Source: Candidatus Gordonibacter avicola (GTDB taxonomy: Bacteria; Actinomycetota; Coriobacteriia; Coriobacteriales; Eggerthellaceae). Taken from it: a stretch of 64,000 bases of DNA. The translations under genes were made by a program, and so were the position numbers. The stretch covers positions 23,417 to 87,416 of the forward strand of contig DXGM01000009.1 of NCBI GenBank assembly GCA_019113915.1. Direction: 5' to 3'. Shown here in pieces: positions 59,115 through 64,000 of the stretch. The notes beneath the pieces were generated by a model. It was not told the origin of the DNA. It searched no databases and saw only the letters and a list, made by a program, of their open reading frames with translations. Numbering within the stretch: position 1 is the first letter of the stretch; every line of letters begins with the position of its first letter.

Positions 59115-62100
59115 TTACTCGTTCAGCAGGTCGATCAGGTGGAGGTTGGTGTGCGTGCTTCCGAGGATGTCTTTGCTGCCGAAGACGCAGATCGCCTGCG
59201 CGTCGAGTGTCGCCCCAAGCGTGGGGGCGAGGGTGCGGACGGCGGCAGCATCGGTGGCTACCATTTCTGCGCGGGTTTGCAGGCGCGCCTCGGGCGTACG
59301 TCCGCCGAAGAAGTCGCCGTCTTGGCGACGCGCCTGCACGCGCGCCTTGAGCGGCGCGTCGTAGCCGGCCACCGTGGCCACCACGTAGCCTTCCATTGCG
59401 CTCTGTTCGGGGTCGAAGGACTCCAACCACGCGGCCGACGCGGCGAAACGATCCAGCGTCTCGTCCAGGTGCGGGTCGCGATAAGAGTAGAACCTGAGCG
59501 AGCCCGTACGCGCCGCCTGGAAGCCCGCGCCGTACGCGCCGCCCTTGACGCGCACCTCGTTCCACAGGTAATCGTAGGACAGCGCCCGCGCGGCCACCTG
59601 CCACGCGCCCGTATAGGGAGCGCCGAACTCGCGGCGGTCGAACCCTTGCGCGGCGTAGCATACGTCGGTAGGCACGATGAAGGCCTCGTTGCGCACCACG
59701 GGCTCGGGTACCTGCAGCAGGCGTTCAGCACCCTCCGTGCGGCCGGTCACGGCTCCCGCGTTCCAGAACCGCGCGAAGTCGTCATCAGATCCCGTGAAGC
59801 TGACCACGCACCCCTCATCCACGAACAGGCGCGCAGCCAGCTCGGAAAGCTTCGCCACCAGTTCCTCGGCGCGTTCATCGAAATCCGCCAGCAACTCTTT
59901 CAGGAAGCGATAGAAGCCCACGCCGCCCAGCTTCTCCCGCACAACGCCGGCGGGCAGGTAGTATGACGAGGCGCGCGCCATGGCGGCCGCATGTCCAGCC
60001 GCGGCGAAGCCCTGCTCCATGCCGATGCGCTTCTGTTGCAGTACGTCTTTGATCTTGCTCGTGTCGGAGAAGTCGGTCTCCGTCATAATTTCCAGCGGAA
60101 GCGTGGCTGCGAACTCCACGTTCTCGGAAAGCGCGCTCGCGCTCACCACCAGCTTCGGATTGAGGTCGTCCGGTCCGTTCGCCCCTTCGTAGATGTCGGC
60201 GAAGAAGGCCAGGTTGCCCAGCTTGCCGTTTGTAAGCGTGTCAATCTCGGCCGCCGTGTGCCGCGCGGTGCCCAGCTTGCCCAGCACGAGTCCCAGCACG
60301 CCCACATAGGGCAATTCGTCGAAGGTGGCGCGCGCCAAATCAAAGTAGCGGTAGGTATACGCGATGCCGCGCGTGGGAATATCGTGGCGCACGCAGGGGA
60401 GGGGAGCGTCGTCCACCAGACCATACGTGGGTTCCTCGGGAGCGTCGGCGATGTCTGCCACGGAAAGGCGCGGCAGCGTGGCCAGCGCCTCAGGCGAGTC
60501 CGGCTCGGTCTGCAAGCGACGCAAGCGCGCCTCTTCGTCGGCCACGCGCTCATAATCGGCGGGTTCCATATCCGCCTCAACCGCCGCGAGGCGCGCGGCC
60601 TCAAAGTCATCCACGTCACCCTCGGCGGGACGCACCTCCGCAAGTGCCCAGTGCATGCTCTCCAAAAACACGTCGGTGATCAGGCGCTCGAAGTACCCTT
60701 CACCCATCTGGCGGCGCAGCAGCGCGAAGTCATCCTCGTAGCGCAGATACGACGTGGCCAGCTCGTCGTCGTACAGCCAGCCACCCAGCGCTGACATCGA
60801 CAGCGCCACGCCATCGGCCATGCCAAAGTCACGCTCGCGCATGACAAACTCGGCGCGCGAAAGCGATGCTTCCAGCAGCTCACGGTCAACGCCGTTTTCA
60901 GCCACCTCGCGGAGCGCATTTTCGAACGCCTCGCGGAACCGCTCAGCCGCACCAGGCTTCGCGCCCCGCAACTGCACTACCGCGAATGGCTGCAAAAGTG
61001 AGTCGGCCAAGAAGGCCAGCACGTCATCAGCCAGATCCGCATCCAAGAGCGCCCGCTTGACCGGAGCCTCGTTGCTGCCCAGAAGCGCGTCAAGCAGAAT
61101 ATCCACCGCCACCATGCGCGTGCGCTCAGCCACATCGCCAATCACATACCCCAAGCCCGCGCACGCATTTTCGGGCGCCGTATCCATCGTGCGCACCACG
61201 TGCGGCGCCACCACCGGCTCCTGTGCCAGCAACTCATGCGGCAACAGCTGCGGAAGCCCGTTTGCCGTGCGCTCTTCAGCACGAGCGTGCTGTTCATCGG
61301 CCACCGGAGAGAGATATCCCTCATCCAAAAACGCCAGCATGCGGTCCACATCCAGGTCGCCGTAGAGCGTGAGATAGCTGTTATCCAGGCGATAGTGGCG
61401 CGTGTGCTCTTCCAGGAACTGCTCATACGTAAGATCGGGAATAGCCTGCGGCGTGCCGCCCGACTCAAAGCGATACGCCGTGTCGGGGAAGAGTGCGGCC
61501 TGCAACTCGTCGTAGAGCACCGAGTTCGCATCCGAAAGCGCGCCCTTCATCTCGTTGTACACCACGCCGTTCAGCGTGAGCTGCGCCGAGCCATCCTCAG
61601 CTTCAGTGCGCGCCACCTCCGCGCCTACCACCGAGTCGCCTTCGTCGGCCTCCGCGTCGCCGGCCAGCTCAAAGTGCCAGCCCTCCTGCTCAAAAATGGC
61701 GCGCTTGTGATAGATGGCCGGATGCAGCACCGCGTCAAGGTACACGTCCATGAGGTTCAGCAAATCCTGCTCGTTGGTGCTGGCCACCGGATACATGGTC
61801 TTGTCGGGGAACGTCATGGCGTTCAGGAACGTTTGCATGGAGCTCTTGAGCAAGTCCACAAAGGGTTCCTTCACCGGGAATTTGTCGCTGCCGCACAGCA
61901 CCGAGTGCTCCAAGATGTGGAACACGCCGGTATCGTCCGCCGGGGGAGTTTTGAACGTAATGGAGAACGCCTTGTTGACGTCGTCGTTTTGCAGGTAGAG
62001 CAACTTCGCGCCACTCTTCGCGTGATGCAGCACGTAGGCCACGCCATCAATCTCAGGCACCTCTTCACGCGAGCGCACGGTAAACCCATGCAGTGTTTGG

Positions 62101-62117
62101 TCAGGGGAAAGTTCCAT
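59115..62117 (-). CDS. M16C-family (presequence-protease-like) metallopeptidase
   Basis: The 1000-aa single-chain zinc peptidase has the inverted motif HILEH (HxxEH) at about residues 66-70, with the downstream Glu in the NEMKGALSD region. It has four homologous domains, the N- and C-terminal halves forming a closed chamber. The C-terminal RVKGGAYGAGF matches the family R/Y substrate-binding block. It degrades peptides in the cytosol (no signal peptide). ATG 62117 (MELSPDQTLHGF) follows AAAGG; a frame upstream to 62168 adds unlikely sequence. It ends in a strong terminator. Confidence 0.92.
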   Translation of the reverse strand: MELSPDQTLHGFTVRSREEVPEIDGVAYVLHHAKSGAKLLYLQNDDVNKAFSITFKTPPADDTGVFHILEHSVLCGSDKFPVKEPFVDLLKSSMQTFLNAMTFPDKTMYPVASTNEQDLLNLMDVYLDAVLHPAIYHKRAIFEQEGWHFELAGDAEADEGDSVVGAEVARTEAEDGSAQLTLNGVVYNEMKGALSDANSVLYDELQAALFPDTAYRFESGGTPQAIPDLTYEQFLEEHTRHYRLDNSYLTLYGDLDVDRMLAFLDEGYLSPVADEQHARAEERTANGLPQLLPHELLAQEPVVAPHVVRTMDTAPENACAGLGYVIGDVAERTRMVAVDILLDALLGSNEAPVKRALLDADLADDVLAFLADSLLQPFAVVQLRGAKPGAAERFREAFENALREVAENGVDRELLEASLSRAEFVMRERDFGMADGVALSMSALGGWLYDDELATSYLRYEDDFALLRRQMGEGYFERLITDVFLESMHWALAEVRPAEGDVDDFEAARLAAVEADMEPADYERVADEEARLRRLQTEPDSPEALATLPRLSVADIADAPEEPTYGLVDDAPLPCVRHDIPTRGIAYTYRYFDLARATFDELPYVGVLGLVLGKLGTARHTAAEIDTLTNGKLGNLAFFADIYEGANGPDDLNPKLVVSASALSENVEFAATLPLEIMTETDFSDTSKIKDVLQQKRIGMEQGFAAAGHAAAMARASSYYLPAGVVREKLGGVGFYRFLKELLADFDERAEELVAKLSELAARLFVDEGCVVSFTGSDDDFARFWNAGAVTGRTEGAERLLQVPEPVVRNEAFIVPTDVCYAAQGFDRREFGAPYTGAWQVAARALSYDYLWNEVRVKGGAYGAGFQAARTGSLRFYSYRDPHLDETLDRFAASAAWLESFDPEQSAMEGYVVATVAGYDAPLKARVQARRQDGDFFGGRTPEARLQTRAEMVATDAAAVRTLAPTLGATLDAQAICVFGSKDILGSTHTNLHLIDLLNE

Positions 62118-62282
62118 TCTCAAGCAACCTTTCGTCGGATGCATAACGTTTCTTCCCCATTGTCCCACAACCCGCCCCCCAAGCCACCCCCATCATCGCA
62201 TCCGCAGATTCCCGTTGCCGAAAAGAGAAACACCCCGCCCCCTAAAAAGGTGATGCGTTCCGCGCAATTGATTACCGTATTA

Positions 62283-62310
62283 GGTAGCGCGAAGCGCGTC
62301 ACATTCTTTT
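62283..62310 (-). repeat. dispersed repeat family 1, partial copy 3
   Basis: On the - strand this reads AAAAGAATGTGACGCGCTTC followed by GCGCTACC. It matches the first ~28 bp of the copies at 47624 and 51017. Confidence 0.6.
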
Positions 62311-62486
62311 GCGCGGCGAATGGGGTAGTAGGGAGTCTTCCCGCTAACGCCACACGGGATCCTTCGACTCCGCGCTACGCGCTCCGCTCAGGATGACAAA
62401 GGGAGCGCCCTCGTAAGTCTTTCTTACGGGAATGGTAATCCACGCAGGGATGCAAGCAGCGACGGCGCGAAGCTCCTAGTCTCCTT

Positions 62487-62577
62487 AGGGATGCATCAGT
62501 TCCGCCGCAGGCGGAGAGCACAACCCTGACCTGCGTTTTCGCGCTTTGCGCGAACGGATGCACTGGAGTGCATCCCT
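62487..62577. repeat. dispersed repeat family 2, copy 2 (foldable)
   Basis: The core 62501-62540 matches 47762-47801 (TCCGCC-gca-GGCGGA hairpin, then CAACC.TGACCTGCGTTTTC). Arms AGGGATGCA (62487-62495) and TGCATCCCT (62569-62577) pair perfectly, though their sequence differs from copy 1. An added stem TTCGCGC-ttt-GCGCGAA (62537-62553) follows the core. Confidence 0.65.
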
Positions 62578-62590
62578 CATATACTCTTTA

Positions 62591-62847
62591 TGTCGCCAGA
62601 TTTATGGCGAGTACGTCCTTTCCAATGTAGGTTGCATGTGAGATAAAGGGCGTACACACAGACGGAGGGCGCGTGAATCGCCCCTGAGGTAAAGCCTCGT
62701 TTCGTAGGATCGCGCCTCCGACTCTTGCGATTGGACATGAATTAGGCTGGATGGCCAAAGGGTTGTATCTCTCATGAGGTTGTGTGTCGCAGATGTCGGA
62801 TGGAGACCTCTGTCTTTTTAAAAGCGTGAGGTAAGGAGGAAAAGCCT
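62591..62847 (+). mobile_element. IS110 left-end non-coding region, candidate bridge RNA
   Basis: This ~250-bp non-coding sequence precedes the transposase. In IS110-group elements this end encodes the bridge (seek) RNA that pairs with target and donor DNA. A foldable core is visible: CGGAGGGCGCG (62663-62673) with CGCGCCTCCG (62711-62720) around GAGG-taaag-CCTC (62686-62698). A second GAGGT/ACCTC stem follows (about 62773-62809). The exact element boundary was not determined. Confidence 0.5.
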
Positions 62848-64000
62848 TGTACTTCATCGGAATCGACATCGCCAAGCACGACCATGTTGCCGCTGTTGTA
62901 GATGACTCAGGCACGCTTTGTGCAGGCCCTTGGTCCTTCAAAAACGATGCACAGGGGATGAAAGAACTCGCAGTGCATCTTGCCAAACTAAAAGCTCAAC
63001 CAGATAAGGCTCTTGTTGCCATGGAAGCAACGGGTCACTACTGGATGGCTACGTATACTTCTCTTATTGATGCGGGTTGGAAGGCAGCTGTCATCAACCC
63101 TGTCCTTATTGATGCGTATCGCAAAACTGATACGCTCAGAAAGACCAAAACCGATGCTTTGGATGCCACACTCATAGCACGCTTTGCCCGCGAAAAGCAG
63201 ATTTGTGCAACAGGACTTAATCCTGAAACAACCGATGCTCTCAAGCACCTCACCCGCTATCGCGAGCATCTAGTAGAAGAAAAGACCATGCTTAAAAACA
63301 GGTGCACCTCTCTACTTGATCGGGTGTTTCCTGAGTTTGCTTCCCTGTTTTCCAACCCTTTTGGAGTAACAGCTAAAGCACTTCTCAAGTACGACCCTAC
63401 ACCCACCGGTATCAAAACAACCGATATTCGTACCCTCACTCGCATCGTGGTCGCGTCAAGCCATGGCCGCTTTGGACAAGCCAAAGCAAAACAGATCAAA
63501 GAGGCCGCCACACACTCCATCGGAGTTGATTTTGCCTCAGGTGCTCTTGCTTTTGAAGTCAGACACATCGTTGAGTTAATCGAATACGTTGAAGACCAGA
63601 TTGGAGAGCTTGAAGAAGAGATTGCGCGCATCCTGGATGAGACACAAGGCAAGTGGCTTGTAACGATCCCTGGTATTGGTGAGACACTTGCTGCTCAGAT
63701 AACCGCAGAGATTGGTGCTCCTGAGAGGTTTGCTGAGCCCTCTAAACTTATCGCCTATGCAGGCCTTGATGCGACCCGTCGCCAGTCAGGTAAATACGTT
63801 GGTACCAAAGAGCACATGTCCAAGCGTGGCTCATCTCATCTTCGTCGCTCCCTTATGCTTGCAGCTGAACAGGTAAGCCGCAAAGACCCCTACTTCAAAG
63901 ACTATTACCTTGCTAAGAAAGCTGAAGGAAAGCACCACTATGTTGCTCTTTCTGGTGTTGCCCGCAAGCTTGCAGGAGTTATTCTCGTTCTCATGAAAGA
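62848..64000 (+). CDS. IS110-family transposase (3' end outside window)
   Basis: At least 384 codons are present and the frame is open at the edge. It starts at TTG 62848 behind AAGGAGG. The RuvC-like DEDD domain begins YFIGIDIAKHDHVAAVVDD and has VAMEATGHYW. The DTLRKTKTDALDATLIARFA block completes the acidic set. The C-terminal transposase_20 domain has TIPGIGETLAAQITAEIG and FAEPSKLIAYAGLDATRRQSG, including the region of the catalytic Ser. The N-terminal DEDD plus long upstream non-coding end fits the IS110 group rather than IS1111. It appears intact within the window. Confidence 0.93.

Larger units (their letters stand above)
62118..62590. other. intergenic repeat-rich region
   Basis: About 470 bp without a gene. 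It holds an inverse copy of repeat family 1 (core 62283-62310), the string CTCCGCGCTACGCGCTCCGCTC near 62369-62391 in broken palindromes, a hairpin CGTAAG/CTTACG (62413-62428) and repeat family 2 copy 2 (62487-62577). Confidence 0.55.

Noticed and set aside
1..64000. tRNA or rRNA genes
   Set aside because: No TTCRANTC T-loop with matching acceptor stem and no 16S/23S/5S signature was found in the intergenic regions.

Overview
The window is high-GC DNA with the gene content of a gut Coriobacteriia, most likely an Eggerthellaceae (Eggerthella, Gordonibacter, Adlercreutzia, Slackia group). The pointers are three short-range paralogues of molybdopterin oxidoreductases of the acetylene hydratase / catechol dehydroxylase type, each with its own small 4Fe-4S partner protein. 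Two LuxR regulators with multi-spanning membrane halves, a minimal SufC plus short SufB pair, and a very acidic N-terminal extension on RpoD fit the same picture. The genus call is an inference from gene content. No rRNA or tRNA gene was seen.

Region 1 (1-15.7 kb) is mostly housekeeping: a Pro/Gln-rich membrane protein cut by the left edge, a four-cluster ferredoxin-like protein next to gltX, a DUF1461 membrane protein, an ATP-grasp-like protein, metK, dinD with an SOS-like promoter, priA, a D-Ala-D-Ala carboxypeptidase and a BvgS-like hybrid sensor kinase. Region 2 (15.8-42.5 kb) is the accessory core. Module 1 (+ strand) is MFS transporter, Mo enzyme, ferredoxin, a 71-aa protein with a DxxSGAT motif, then a membrane LuxR regulator. 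After rpoD and rlmKL comes module 2 (- strand): Mo enzyme, ferredoxin, a 180-aa unknown. An AAA ATPase preceded by three 16-bp repeats at exactly 32-bp pitch, an orphan antitoxin tail and a second membrane LuxR follow. Module 3 is a ten-gene co-directional run on the - strand: Mo enzyme, ferredoxin, 67-aa protein, amidohydrolase-2 protein with altered metal ligands, a frameshifted MFS, an intact MFS, an 87-aa protein with DxxTGAT, a fucose-isomerase-like protein and a 145-aa unknown. Read together, these modules look like substrate-specific uptake and reductive dehydroxylation (or related non-redox) systems for aromatic compounds, with electrons delivered by the small ferredoxin.

Region 3 (42.8-64 kb) holds fetAB-like iron export, two envelope proteins, pyruvate kinase, a Rieske oxygenase with an intact iron site, an unrecognised 497-aa protein, ahcY, a GT2 glycosyltransferase behind a structured leader, comF, an amino-acid-type binding lipoprotein behind a ~275-nt structured leader, a sufCB (SMS-like) pair, a perfect parS site in an A-tract array, an M16C peptidase and an IS110 transposase running off the right edge.

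The intergenic DNA is rich in structure: a 114-bp element with perfect 24-bp inverted ends at the 3' end of a gene, convergent-gene palindromic repeats, two dispersed repeat families near 47.7, 51.1 and 62.3 kb (one with different but self-complementary arms in its two copies), and strong GC hairpins in most gaps of module 3. The most novel candidate is the pair of small SGAT/TGAT-motif proteins tied to the Mo-enzyme modules.
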